A stretch of 43,840 nt of DNA from Planctomycetota bacterium (GTDB lineage: Bacteria > Planctomycetota > Phycisphaerae > Phycisphaerales > UBA1924). A program made the translations under genes and the position numbers. The stretch's first letter is position 1. Every line of letters begins with the position of its first letter. The notes under the pieces are model-generated. The model was not told the DNA's origin and ran no database searches. It worked only from the letters and a program-made list of their open reading frames with translations. The stretch lies in contig JAFLCN010000029.1 in the NCBI GenBank assembly GCA_017303555.1, positions 1 through 43,840 of the forward strand. Direction: 5' to 3'. Positions 24,308-32,037 of the stretch are shown here, in pieces.

Positions 24308-25483
24308 CTACTTACACGCCGCCTTGAGGGCGTCGGCCTTGTCGGTCTTTTCCCAGGTGAACGTGTCGTACTTCTTGCCGCCGACGGTCACGTTGCCGGG
24401 GGCGCGGCCGAAGTGGCCGTGCTTGGCGGTGGCGCTGAAGATCGGGGTGCGGAGGTTCAGGCTCTCGATGATCTTCCGCGGGGTGAGGCCGAAGGTGTTG
24501 CGGACGGCCTGGCTGATCTTCTCTTCATCGACCTTGTTGGTGCCGAAGCAGTCCACGTACACGCTCGTCGGCTCGGCGACGCCGATGGCGTACGAGAGCT
24601 GGATTTCGCAGCGATCGGCGAGGCCGGCCGCGACGACGTTCTTGGCGATGTAGCGGGCCATGTAGGCAGCCGAGCGATCGACCTTGGTCGGATCCTTGCC
24701 GGAGAAGGCGCCGCCGCCGTGGCGACCCATGCCGCCGTAGCTGTCGACGATGATCTTGCGGCCGGTGAGGCCGGTGTCGCCGTGCGGACCACCGATTTCG
24801 AAGCGGCCGGTGGGGTTCACGTGAACCTTGATGGCGTTGTTCCACCATTCCTTGAGCACGGGCTTGAGCACGTGTTCGGTGATCTGCTTCTTGAGCTCGT
24901 CCTGGCGGTCGTTCCACTGCGGATCGTGCTGCGTGCTGAGGACCACGGTGTCGACGCGGACGGGCTTGCCATCCTGGTACTCGACCGTGACCTGGCTCTT
25001 GGCGTCGGGGCGAAGGCCGGGGATCTTCCCGCTCTTGCGGACGTTGGCCTGCTGCTCGACGAGCTGGTGGCTGAGCTGGATCGCCAGCGGCATGAGCTCG
25101 GGCGTGTCTTTGCAGGCGTAACCGAACATCATGCCCTGGTCGCCCGCACCTTCGCGGTCCACGCCCATGGCGATGTCGGCCGACTGCTTGTTGAGCGCGA
25201 CGAGAACGGCGCACGATTCAGAATCGAAACGCATGTCGCCGCTGGTGTAGCCGATCTCGCGGACGGTGCGACGCACGATCTCCGGGATATCGACGTAGGT
25301 CTTGGTGGTCACTTCGCCCGCGACAACCACGAGGCCGGTGGCGCAGAGCGTTTCGCACGCGACGCGGCTGTACGGATCGTCCGCCAGCATCGCATCGAGG
25401 ACGGCATCGGAGATCTGGTCCGAGACCTTGTCCGGGTGACCCATCGAGACGGATTCAGACGTGAAAAGCTGCGTGCGAGCCAT
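24308..25483 (-). CDS. metK: S-adenosylmethionine synthetase
   Basis: The 391-residue protein is MetK, making S-adenosylmethionine from methionine and ATP. It begins ARTQLFTSESVSMGHPDKVSDQISDAVLDAMLADD, with the conserved His of GHPDK. The hexapeptide motif GAGDQGMMFGYA and the P-loop-like GGGAFSGKDPTKVDRSAAYMARYIAKN are intact. It ends FGRAPGNVTVGGKKYDTFTWEKTDKADALKAACK, and its length is typical. GGAGAG precedes the ATG by eight bases. It is monocistronic, bounded upstream by the terminator of the PEP-CTERM gene and downstream by its own terminator. The 5' region contains a strong palindrome at 25613-25644 and a GGCCCGA...TCGGGCC hairpin near 25548-25572; whether either is a SAM-sensing leader cannot be decided here. 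Confidence 0.97.
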   Translation of the reverse strand: MARTQLFTSESVSMGHPDKVSDQISDAVLDAMLADDPYSRVACETLCATGLVVVAGEVTTKTYVDIPEIVRRTVREIGYTSGDMRFDSESCAVLVALNKQSADIAMGVDREGAGDQGMMFGYACKDTPELMPLAIQLSHQLVEQQANVRKSGKIPGLRPDAKSQVTVEYQDGKPVRVDTVVLSTQHDPQWNDRQDELKKQITEHVLKPVLKEWWNNAIKVHVNPTGRFEIGGPHGDTGLTGRKIIVDSYGGMGRHGGGAFSGKDPTKVDRSAAYMARYIAKNVVAAGLADRCEIQLSYAIGVAEPTSVYVDCFGTNKVDEEKISQAVRNTFGLTPRKIIESLNLRTPIFSATAKHGHFGRAPGNVTVGGKKYDTFTWEKTDKADALKAACK

Positions 25484-25612
25484 GTGGCATGCTCTCCAAA
25501 GGCGGAAGGATGTTGTTCCGCTGCCGCGCCTGGCAGAGGAGCCGATTCACCGGCCCGAAAACATCGGGCCGAACCGGGGGCAGAGGATAGGCGCGTGGCG
25601 GGTTTGGCATCC

Positions 25613-25644
25613 ATCCGTTCATCCGGATAAGCGGATGAACGGAA
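25613..25644. repeat. self-palindromic octad tract upstream of metK
   Basis: ATCCGTTC, ATCCGGAT, AAGCGGAT and GAACGGAA are four octads arranged as two inverted pairs, giving an 11-bp stem (CCGTTCATCCG with CGGATGAACGG). It lies about 130 bases upstream of the metK start. Confidence 0.7.
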
Positions 25645-25651
25645 GGCTTTG

Positions 25652-25690
25652 GGCAAAACGAACGCCGGAGAAGACGACGCTTCTCCGGCG
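25652..25690 (-). terminator. intrinsic terminator of PEP-CTERM gene
   Basis: On the minus strand CGCCGGAGAAG-CGTCGT-CTTCTCCGGCG (25690 down to 25663) forms an 11-bp stem. It is followed by TTCGTTTTGCCC. It begins 26 bases past the stop of the gene at 25716. Confidence 0.85.
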
Positions 25691-25715
25691 CACCGTTCAG
25701 ATTTGTGGAGCCGAA

Positions 25716-26432
25716 TCAGGCTCGGCGGCGGCGTGCCGCGAGAAGGCCGGCAAGGCCGAGCATGGACGCTGCACCCGGCGCAGGGACGATCACATAGCTG
25801 GTCTCGTAGCCACCGACGTTGTCGTCGTAATAGCCAGCATCGGCGTTGAAACCCCAGGCGTCAGCGATGCCGAGGACGAGGAAGCCGGCACCGTCGGGAA
25901 CGTGGAAGGCCTGAATCGAGCCGCTTCCCGTTCCGGTGAGGCCATCTCCGATGAAGAAGACCTGGCGCAGGCCGGGGGCGTAGTCCGCGGCGCTGTAGCT
26001 GGCGAGATCGGGGTACGACATGCCGCCGGGCGCGCTCAAAGCCGAGATGTCTCCGGCCTCAATGAAGACGCCGACGAGCTGGCCGCTGAGCGGGCCGTTG
26101 TAACCCGAGATAGGGCCAACGGGGCCGATGTTGGTGGAGTTTGAAAAGTTGCCACCGTCGGGTCCGTTCACGAGCGCGCCGCCCCAGCCGGCCATGCCGC
26201 CAGCAGAAAACGCGGCAACGCGGCCGGTGCCGGCGTTGAGCGCGATGACGTTTGCGAGGGTGCCGCCGCCGCCGCCACCCGGCTGGGGCGTGGAAAGGCC
26301 GTAGCCGAAGATGTTGGCGGTTGCCTTGACGTAGGTCGAACCGTTCTGGGCGAGGGCAGAACCCGCCGTTGCTGCCATCGCGATCGAGGCAACCAGGGCA
26401 ACCCGACGAACACCATTGCACGAATCCGACAT
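25716..26432 (-). CDS. PEP-CTERM-type secreted protein
   Basis: The 238-residue protein has a signal peptide (VALVASIAMAATAGSALAQ, residues about 10-28). It has a Gly-rich, beta-type body and the C-terminal sorting signal VPAPGAASMLGLAGLLAARRRRA: a PAPG motif, a short hydrophobic helix and an Arg cluster. This is the Phycisphaerae form of the PEP-CTERM signal, normally cut by an exosortase, with cell-surface or matrix location. The body (STYVKATANIFGYGL, DISALSAPGGMSYPDLASYSAADYAPGLRQVFFIGDGLTG) matches no enzyme I know. It contains a GGGGGG run at about residues 52-57. It is expressed alone, divergent from purM. Confidence 0.85.
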   Translation of the reverse strand: MSDSCNGVRRVALVASIAMAATAGSALAQNGSTYVKATANIFGYGLSTPQPGGGGGGTLANVIALNAGTGRVAAFSAGGMAGWGGALVNGPDGGNFSNSTNIGPVGPISGYNGPLSGQLVGVFIEAGDISALSAPGGMSYPDLASYSAADYAPGLRQVFFIGDGLTGTGSGSIQAFHVPDGAGFLVLGIADAWGFNADAGYYDDNVGGYETSYVIVPAPGAASMLGLAGLLAARRRRA

Positions 26433-26682
26433 TGCAAGACTCCTGTTCTTCTGCGCAGCGACACCGCGAGATGCGTGACCGCCGGTTCGTTACCATGCCA
26501 CAGGAAACGTGCGATGGCCACCTGTCGAAGGACCGGGTGAGCAAAAAACATGAGCTGGACATCGATTTGAGGGTGCGGCACGGAAGCGGTGCCGCCAATT
26601 CGAGTGTGTGGGGTCGGCCGTGCTTTCGGACGGCGATTGAGAGTTGAAGTAGGTCGATGAGCGATCGATCCGGAGCCCGACG
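26433..26682. other. divergent intergenic region, PEP-CTERM gene / purM
   Basis: This stretch, part of a 356-base gap, must hold the promoters of both divergent genes. I see a GCGGCAC-GGAAGC-GTGCCGC hairpin at about 26573-26592. I see no conserved gene apart from the short open frame at 26683. Confidence 0.5.
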
Positions 26683-26754
26683 ATGACTTTGCAGGTTTGG
26701 CTTTGCTGGCTGATGGGAGTCGCGCTCGGTGGCTCCGGTGCGTTCGTGAAGTGA
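26683..26754 (+). CDS. possible 23-residue hydrophobic leader peptide
   Basis: A short frame encodes MTLQVWLCWLMGVALGGSGA and then FVK, a single hydrophobic helix. It has a CGGAG Shine-Dalgarno seven bases before its ATG and ends 34 bases before the purM start on the same strand. It could be a small membrane protein or a leader peptide affecting purM; chance is also possible because no homologue is known to me. Confidence 0.25.
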   Translation: MTLQVWLCWLMGVALGGSGAFVK

Positions 26755-26788
26755 TTCGCGCCGCCCCTGCGCCTGATACCCTCGACCC

Positions 26789-27955
26789 ATGCCCGCCGAT
26801 ACAAGCCAGAACGGGTCCAAGTCCCGCACCTCGCTCACCTACGCCTCTGCCGGCGTGGACATCAACGAGAAAGACTCGTTCACCGAGTCGCTTGAATCGA
26901 CTATGCGCAAGACCTTCGGCCCGCGCGTGATCGCCAATCCGGGCGGGTTTGCGGGGTTGTTCCGGCTTGATTACAAGAAGGGGCTCTTCAGCCGCAACTA
27001 CAAGGATCCGGTACTGGTTGCGTGCTGTGATGGCGTGGGCACGAAGGTCAAGCTCGCGGCGGACATGGGTGTCTTCAACACGGTCGGCATCGACCTCGTT
27101 GCGATGAACGTGAACGACCTGATCGTGCAGGGTGCGGAGCCGCTGATCTTCCTCGATTACATCGCCGTGCCAACGGTCGATAAGAAAATGCTCGCGGCGA
27201 TCGTCGAAGGTGTCGCCGAAGGCTGCAAGCAGAGCGGCTGCGCGCTGCTGGGGGGCGAAACGGCGAACATGCCGGATGTGTACCGCCCTGGCGATTTCGA
27301 TCTCGCAGGGTTCTGCGTCGGCGTCGTTGAACTCAAACGCGCGATCAATCCGACGCGTGTGCAGCCGGGCGATGTGGTGCTCGGGCTTGCTTCGAGCGGC
27401 ATCCACAGCAACGGGTATTCGCTGGTGCGGAAGGTGGTGGAGCACACGGGGCTCGATTTGGGAAAGGTGTACGAAGACGCGCTGCCGCGGGCAGAGCAGC
27501 AGAGCGGCAGAACCGCAAAGAAATCAAAGAAGAAGAATGGCGCGAACGGCGGCGCCAAGACGCTGGGGCAGGTGTTGCTGACGCCGACTCGCATTTACGC
27601 GGGCAACATCGTCAAGCTCCAACGCAACTATCGCGTGAAGAACGTCATCAGCGGCATGGCGCACATCACCGGCAGCGGACTTGCGGACAACCTCGTGCGA
27701 TCCATTCCGAAGAACTGCGACGCCGTGATTGATCGCGCGACGTGGCCCGTGCCGCCGGTCTTCACGTTCCTGCAGAAACACGGCAACATCAGCGATGAAG
27801 AGATGAAGCGGGTGTTCAACCTGGGCATCGGCTACTGCGTGATCGTGCGGAAGGCGTTCGCGGAGAGCATCAAGGAACAGCTCGAGAAGCTGGGCGAATC
27901 GGTGTTTGTCATCGGGGAAGTGGTGAAGGGGAAGGGGCTGGTGCGGGAACGATAA
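26789..27955 (+). CDS. purM: phosphoribosylformylglycinamidine cyclo-ligase
   Basis: The 388-residue protein is PurM, which closes the imidazole ring to aminoimidazole ribonucleotide in purine synthesis. It shows SYASAGVDINEKD, the glycine-rich GPRVIANPGGFAGLF, VACCDGVGTKVKLA, DLVAMNVNDLIVQGAEPLIFLDYIA and LLGGETANMPDVY, all diagnostic. GLASSGIHSNGYSLVRKV leads into the second domain, and AHITGSGLADNLVR, PPVFTFLQK and FNLGIGY complete it. It is about 40 residues longer than E. coli PurM. Part of the excess is a basic Gln/Lys-rich insert (about residues 228-258, including KKSKKKNGANGGAK) encoded by an octad tandem tract and placed before the conserved LLTPTRIY. Confidence 0.95.
   Translation: MPADTSQNGSKSRTSLTYASAGVDINEKDSFTESLESTMRKTFGPRVIANPGGFAGLFRLDYKKGLFSRNYKDPVLVACCDGVGTKVKLAADMGVFNTVGIDLVAMNVNDLIVQGAEPLIFLDYIAVPTVDKKMLAAIVEGVAEGCKQSGCALLGGETANMPDVYRPGDFDLAGFCVGVVELKRAINPTRVQPGDVVLGLASSGIHSNGYSLVRKVVEHTGLDLGKVYEDALPRAEQQSGRTAKKSKKKNGANGGAKTLGQVLLTPTRIYAGNIVKLQRNYRVKNVISGMAHITGSGLADNLVRSIPKNCDAVIDRATWPVPPVFTFLQKHGNISDEEMKRVFNLGIGYCVIVRKAFAESIKEQLEKLGESVFVIGEVVKGKGLVRER
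27491..27538. repeat. octad tandem tract inside purM
   Basis: GCAGAGCA, GCAGAGCG, GCAGAACC, GCAAAGAA, ATCAAAGA and AGAAGAAT are consecutive 8-nt units. They are translated in frame into the low-complexity insert of PurM. The first two match the octads at 213-252 read on the opposite strand. Confidence 0.75.
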
Positions 27956-28097
27956 AGGACTGGGAAGGCCCGATAAGCCGAGGATGAAGAATTCTTCAAA
28001 GCGGGCGCGGAGTTTCGCGTCCCACTGTTATTCTGGGCTTTGCCGGGCCACCTGTTCTTGGTGATTGGGTGCGTGGCCCGCAATCCGGGAGAGTTCC

Positions 28098-28913
28098 ATG
28101 TTGAAGGCTGTTGCGGTGGCGTCGGTGCTGTGCCTTTGCGCGGGTGCTGCGCGGGGCGGGATCACGATCACGTCGGTCGATCGCGCGGTTTCGGGGCAGG
28201 CGTGCGTGAATGCGCCGCCGTTCACCTTGAACTGGTGCCTCGGAGATTCGAGTTCGAACACGACGGCCGGCGACTGGTTCGGTACTTCCTCGAACGGTCC
28301 GAGCGCGGCCGGCGAGGTTGGTTCGGCGACGGCGATCGCGCAGGCGACGCAGTTCGGATCGATCACCGATGAGAATTTTCAGCTCGCGGTCGGGATCTAC
28401 ACGTTTCTGGAGACTTCCGGGATGTGCTCTGGCTCGACAACGGCCACAAATCGGTGCGAGGTGACCTTCTCGCTGGCTTCGGCCGCCACGATGCACATCA
28501 GCACGACCGCGACGAATACCGGGACGCAGTTTGTGCTCTCGGTTGCGCCGTCGGGCGGAGCCGCGATTTACACGTCGAGCCTGTCCGACATACGCGACCT
28601 TGCGCTCGAGCCGGGGGATTGGGAATTTTCCGTCCGGGCGCACGACGACCTGGCGTGCCCGTTCTGCTTCTCGAGCAAGTCTTCGAACCTGAATACAAAC
28701 GTGACGTTTGAATTCGGAGCGTGCGTCGGCGATCTGAACCTGGACGGCATGGTCGAAGACTCCGACTTTACGATTTTCGTGGTCGGGTACAACGAGTTGC
28801 TCTGTCCGGACGCGCCGGCTGCCTGTCCGGCCGACTTCAACGCCGATGGCTACGTGGACGATGCAGACTTCATCATCTTTGTGGTTGCGTACGACCAGTT
28901 GCTCTGCCCTTGA
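28098..28913 (+). CDS. secreted protein with GC-type dockerin-like tail
   Basis: The 271-residue protein begins MLKAVAVASVLCLCAGAARGG, a signal peptide; GGGAGAG precedes the ATG at 28098 with good spacing. Residues about 25-205 are a beta-rich, Ser/Thr-rich body with ITSVDRAVSGQACVNAPP and paired Cys residues, not matched to any enzyme. Residues about 208-271 contain two calcium-loop modules, GDLNLDGMVEDSDF and ADFNADGYVDDADF, each followed by an F/V-x-x-Y segment and LLCP. These are the same tail as in the S8 protease. The tail probably mediates attachment to a cell-surface partner; the body is of unknown function. Confidence 0.8.
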   Translation: MLKAVAVASVLCLCAGAARGGITITSVDRAVSGQACVNAPPFTLNWCLGDSSSNTTAGDWFGTSSNGPSAAGEVGSATAIAQATQFGSITDENFQLAVGIYTFLETSGMCSGSTTATNRCEVTFSLASAATMHISTTATNTGTQFVLSVAPSGGAAIYTSSLSDIRDLALEPGDWEFSVRAHDDLACPFCFSSKSSNLNTNVTFEFGACVGDLNLDGMVEDSDFTIFVVGYNELLCPDAPAACPADFNADGYVDDADFIIFVVAYDQLLCP

Positions 28914-29011
28914 GCGCCTTTTTGTGACCATCCCGAAAATTCGGTGCAAGAGTCCGGGTTCGGAGAGCAAGACCGAAGGGGCATGATGTCCTTTCAATTG
29001 GAGGCCTGACA

Positions 29012-30604
29012 ATGTCCAAAGCCGCTTCGCTCGTTCTTGCCGCCGGTCTGACGACCGCCCTTTCGGCCTCCGGTGCTGCTCCCGTGATCTACAACCTCGG
29101 CGTTCTCCCCGGGGGCACCGCATCGAGCGGAACCGCCGTCAGTCACGACGCAACCTATGTGACCGGCTCGTGCGACGTCATCGTCGGCCAAGCCGTCATC
29201 TATCACGCCTTCCGTTGGAGTATCCCCAGCGGCATGGTCGATCTGGGGATCCCCGCGTCGGTCTCGTTCTCCTCGGGCAACTCGATGGACCACGCGGGAC
29301 TGGGCGTGGCCGGCAACGGCGGAAACAAACTCTTCCGCTGGACCGTCTCCGGGGGCCCTCAGAACCTTGGCCTGCTGCCCGGCGCGATCGGCGGCGGACT
29401 TGCAACGGGCATGAGCGGCGACACCAACATCGTCGTCGGTTGGAGCGGCGCGCCCGACGGCAACATCTACGGCGTCAAGTGGACCAGCCCTGGGACCATG
29501 ATCCAATTACCTTCGCTCCCCGGCGGATCGTTCGGCAACTCGGCCTACGGCATCAGTTCCGACGGCTCCACGATTGTCGGCGGCAGCACCTGGACCGGCA
29601 GCGGCTATCGCGCCGTGCGCTGGCTGCCGGGCAACGTGATCCAGAACCTCGGTGCGCTCCCCGGGGCGACGGACTCGCGTGCATACGCGATCAGCAAAAA
29701 CAACGGCGTGATCGTCGGCGACACCCAGATTCCCACCGGCGACCGCATCTTCCGCTACGTCGGCGCGATGCAGAACCTGGGCACTCCGCTTGGAACCACC
29801 GACTCCTACGCGGGCAGCACGAACTTCGATGGCAAGGTGGTCACCGGTCGCGCGAAAGTCGGCTTGAACGACTATCGCGCCGTCTACTGGAGCACCACCG
29901 AAGGAATGAAACTGCTCTCGACGTTCTTCACCTCGAACGGCGGCAACCTTACCGGTTGGGTGCTAGAGCGGTCGTGGGGCGTTTCGAACGACGGCTCGGC
30001 GATCGCGGGCACGGGCACCTTCAACGGTGAACGCCGCGCGTTTCTGATCAAGGGCTTGCCTTGCCCGAGCACCGCGACAGTCGTGACCGATCCGATCAAT
30101 ACGGCGGTCTGTGCCGCACCGAGCTCCAGCGCTTCGCTCGCGTTGACGATCGATGCACCGGGTGAAGTGACATACCAGTGGGGCGTGGAATCACCCGCCG
30201 ACAGCGGCGTGTTCGAGCCGATCACCGGCCCCTTCTATTCCGACACGACCGGCCTGCAGTTTGAAGTTGCCGGCTGGGAAGGACCCGAGATCACGATCAC
30301 CGGCGCGCGTGCCGCGGCACCGCAGAAGGACATCAAGTTCATCCCGTGGGTGACGAATCCGTGCGGCACGGTGAGCGCAAGCATGGCGAAAGTGGTGTTG
30401 TGCCGCGCCGATCTGACGTGCGATCTTGTGGTGGATGATGCGGACTTTGTCGACTTCGCCAGCGCGTACGACACGCTGACCTGCCCCGGCGGCACGGTCG
30501 GCCAGCCCGCGTTCTGCCCGGGCGACCTGAATCAAGATGGGCAGGTCGATGACGCGGACTTTGTGCTGTTTGCTGCTGCGTACGACGCGCTGCTGTGCGT
30601 GTGA
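29012..30604 (+). CDS. secreted HAF-repeat protein with dockerin-like tail
   Basis: The 530-residue protein has a signal peptide (MSKAASLVLAAGLTTALSASGA). Residues about 25-345 consist of repeated blade-like units of the HAF (probable extracellular repeat) type, recognised by recurring IYNLGVLPGGTASSG, QNLGLLPGAIGGGLATGMSGD, QLPSLPGGSFGNSAYGISSDGSTIVGG and QNLGALPGATDSRAYAISKNNG. Residues about 355-460 look like an Ig-type beta domain (TVVTDPINTAVCAAPSSSASL). The last 65 residues carry two modules, ADLTCDLVVDDADF and GDLNQDGQVDDADF, ending DALLCV. A strong terminator follows. It probably acts at the cell surface; partner unknown. Confidence 0.85.
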   Translation: MSKAASLVLAAGLTTALSASGAAPVIYNLGVLPGGTASSGTAVSHDATYVTGSCDVIVGQAVIYHAFRWSIPSGMVDLGIPASVSFSSGNSMDHAGLGVAGNGGNKLFRWTVSGGPQNLGLLPGAIGGGLATGMSGDTNIVVGWSGAPDGNIYGVKWTSPGTMIQLPSLPGGSFGNSAYGISSDGSTIVGGSTWTGSGYRAVRWLPGNVIQNLGALPGATDSRAYAISKNNGVIVGDTQIPTGDRIFRYVGAMQNLGTPLGTTDSYAGSTNFDGKVVTGRAKVGLNDYRAVYWSTTEGMKLLSTFFTSNGGNLTGWVLERSWGVSNDGSAIAGTGTFNGERRAFLIKGLPCPSTATVVTDPINTAVCAAPSSSASLALTIDAPGEVTYQWGVESPADSGVFEPITGPFYSDTTGLQFEVAGWEGPEITITGARAAAPQKDIKFIPWVTNPCGTVSASMAKVVLCRADLTCDLVVDDADFVDFASAYDTLTCPGGTVGQPAFCPGDLNQDGQVDDADFVLFAAAYDALLCV

Positions 30605-30630
30605 GAAGCCCGAGCAATTCCAAAAAGCGA

Positions 30631-30666
30631 AACGCCCCGGTGGTGTTTCCGGGGCGTTTTCGTTTT
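30631..30666 (+). terminator. bidirectional intrinsic terminator
   Basis: AACGCCCCGG-TGGTGTTT-CCGGGGCGTT (30631-30658) forms a 10-bp stem followed by TTCGTTTTGG. The A-rich left flank would also provide a U-tract on the minus strand, so it may stop minus-strand transcription arriving from mraZ. Confidence 0.9.
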
Positions 30667-30926
30667 GGCGACGGGCAATACGAATTGTGGGAGTGGTGGG
30701 CCCGCCGCCGGTGGTGGTCGTTTGCCGCTTGGACTCTGTGAAGTCGTTCGCGGCGTTGGTTCGTGAGCCGAAGCCCGCCAGGTGACGGGCAACGGCGATG
30801 AGGACTGGCGTAGAAACTGCAAATGCCTCCGTGCGCTCTCGCTCGCGGCGGCATGTCTGAAAACTCTCCGAGTGCACCGGACGTGGCGGCCTTGCCAGAT
30901 TGTCCGTCGCGTTGGGGTGGTGGACT
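30667..30926. other. gene-free stretch between HAF gene and hairpin cluster
   Basis: Open frames here have Arg/Pro-rich, non-conserved translations. I see no gene, and no recognisable motif beyond the adjacent terminator and hairpin cluster. Confidence 0.5.
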
Positions 30927-31088
30927 GAATCACTTCTCCGGGCGCATCATGCAGCCGTTGTCGTGATTCGGGCGATCGGCGCATCCATGCGCCGCGGGGC
31001 AAATCCCTTTGCAATCCCCGCGCCGGGCAATCCCGGCGCACTCATCGAGAATCGATTCACTTGTCATGAGACTTCGAACACAAGTCTC
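30927..31088. other. cluster of hairpins downstream of mraZ (possible structured RNA or REP cluster)
   Basis: Five perfect stems occur in 160 bases. GAATCAC (30927-30933) pairs with GTGATTC (30963-30969). GGCGCA-TCCA-TGCGCC lies at 30978-30993, GCAAA-TCCC-TTTGC at 30999-31012, and GCGCCGGG-CAAT-CCCGGCGC at 31020-31039. GAGACTT-CGAACAC-AAGTCTC lies at 31068-31088. No protein-coding signal is convincing here. Either a structured RNA from one strand or an array of palindromic repeats would explain it. Confidence 0.5.
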
Positions 31089-31289
31089 TTGGAGCCAGCG
31101 GTCTACGGATCTCTCCGCGAACGGCGGGCCAACTTTCGGACAACTCGGCCGGAGCCCTTTCAGGCCCGCGGCGGATTGATTCGTGCCCTTTGGGGCTTCA
31201 GGCGGTCCGTCCCCAGCCGACCCGGCCTTCCTCGCGGCCGTATTCGCCGCAGGCGGCTTGAGCCGGCTGCACACGGACCTCGATGCACT

Positions 31290-31769
31290 TCATTTCTTCC
31301 CACCGTCCGAACTGGTCGTTCGAGTGAACTTTTCCGCGAGCCTTGGCATCGTCTGGAATCGCCCCATCAAATTCGGCTTCCATGCGTCTCGTCCTCTCAC
31401 TTCGAGGCGATCCCTCGCCCCGATGACCACGACCTCGGTCGGCAGCCCGATCAGCTCCAGGTGCTGCTTGGGCAACGAAAGCCGCCCCGCGGAGTCCGGT
31501 TCGATCCGTTCCGCGAGCGAGAAAAAGTCCGCTTCGAGCTGCGCCTGATCGGCCGAGGGCATCAAGGTCTCGCGTCCCGCGTTCTGCAGGTTCGCGATCC
31601 GCTCGAAGGTGCCTTCGGGATAGAGCCGGAGCAGCATCCCTTCCGGCCAGGGAACGCAGATCCAGGCCTTGCCGTCGATCCCCTCGTTCCACTGCGACCG
31701 GTACTTCGCCGGAATGGCCAGACGCTGCTTCGCGTCGATGGTCAACTCCGACATCCCGGTGAACAGCAC
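31290..31769 (-). CDS. mraZ: MraZ transcriptional regulator
   Basis: The 159-residue protein is MraZ, an AbrB-fold regulator that normally opens the division and cell-wall (dcw) operon. The first module reads VLFTGMSELTIDAKQRLAIPAKYRSQW and the second PDSAGRLSLPKQHLELIGL, the two swapped-hairpin D-x-K/A-G/Q-R-L motifs. I chose the GTG at 31769 because it places the family's M-x-F-T-G start correctly and has a GGGGG element about five bases upstream; the frame to 31832 adds unrelated residues. No rsmH, ftsL or PBP gene follows: the next 680 bases are gene-free and the next gene is on the other strand. Two DnaA boxes lie upstream. Confidence 0.88.
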   Translation of the reverse strand: MLFTGMSELTIDAKQRLAIPAKYRSQWNEGIDGKAWICVPWPEGMLLRLYPEGTFERIANLQNAGRETLMPSADQAQLEADFFSLAERIEPDSAGRLSLPKQHLELIGLPTEVVVIGARDRLEVRGRDAWKPNLMGRFQTMPRLAEKFTRTTSSDGGKK

Positions 31770-31915
31770 TGGAACCCCCGGTCGATAGCACTGGAACCTT
31801 CCCTCGGCCCGGAAAGTCGCGTCGTCCCGCACGTCGCGACCTTCCCGTGCCCGTCATGGGAAAGATACCCACTTCTCGACACTTTGCAACACCTTCCTCC
31901 ACGAAGTGGACGAGA

Positions 31916-31954
31916 TGTGTATAACTTTTGCGAGCCTTTGCGACCTGTGGATAA
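31916..31954 (-). promoter_or_regulatory. two consensus DnaA boxes
   Basis: On the minus strand TTATCCACA (31954-31946) and TTATACACA (31924-31916) both match TTATNCACA. They share orientation and are exactly 30 bases apart. They lie in the intergenic region upstream of mraZ and the divergent flavin reductase gene, in sequence noticeably richer in A/T than its surroundings. A perfect 12-bp palindrome TGGATATATCCA lies at 31991-32002. Confidence 0.6.
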
Positions 31955-32037
31955 TCTGTCGGTTCGCGCAACGTCTGCGCAAAAGTCTGTTGGATATATC
32001 CATGTGCGCACTGGTGTTACGTTCTCGAAGAGCCGAC

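Noticed and set aside
31225..31250. GAGGAAGG...CCGGG on the minus strand, resembling the conserved 5' segment of RNase P RNA
   Set aside because: The invariant AAAGTCC core is not present and no matching 3' P4 strand is found downstream.
30930..31274. 114-codon minus-strand frame in phase with mraZ after its stop, possible read-through extension
   Set aside because: The translation is Cys/Arg/Pro-rich without homology and is encoded by the hairpin cluster; periodic palindromes explain it better than coding.
31198..31293. 31-codon frame whose ATG overlaps the mraZ stop (ATGA)
   Set aside because: The overlap is suggestive of coupling, but the product has no recognisable feature and the overlap alone is weak evidence.
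31900..32010. Chromosomal replication origin
   Set aside because: Only two DnaA boxes and no dnaA, dnaN or gyrase gene nearby; a regulatory site is the smaller claim.
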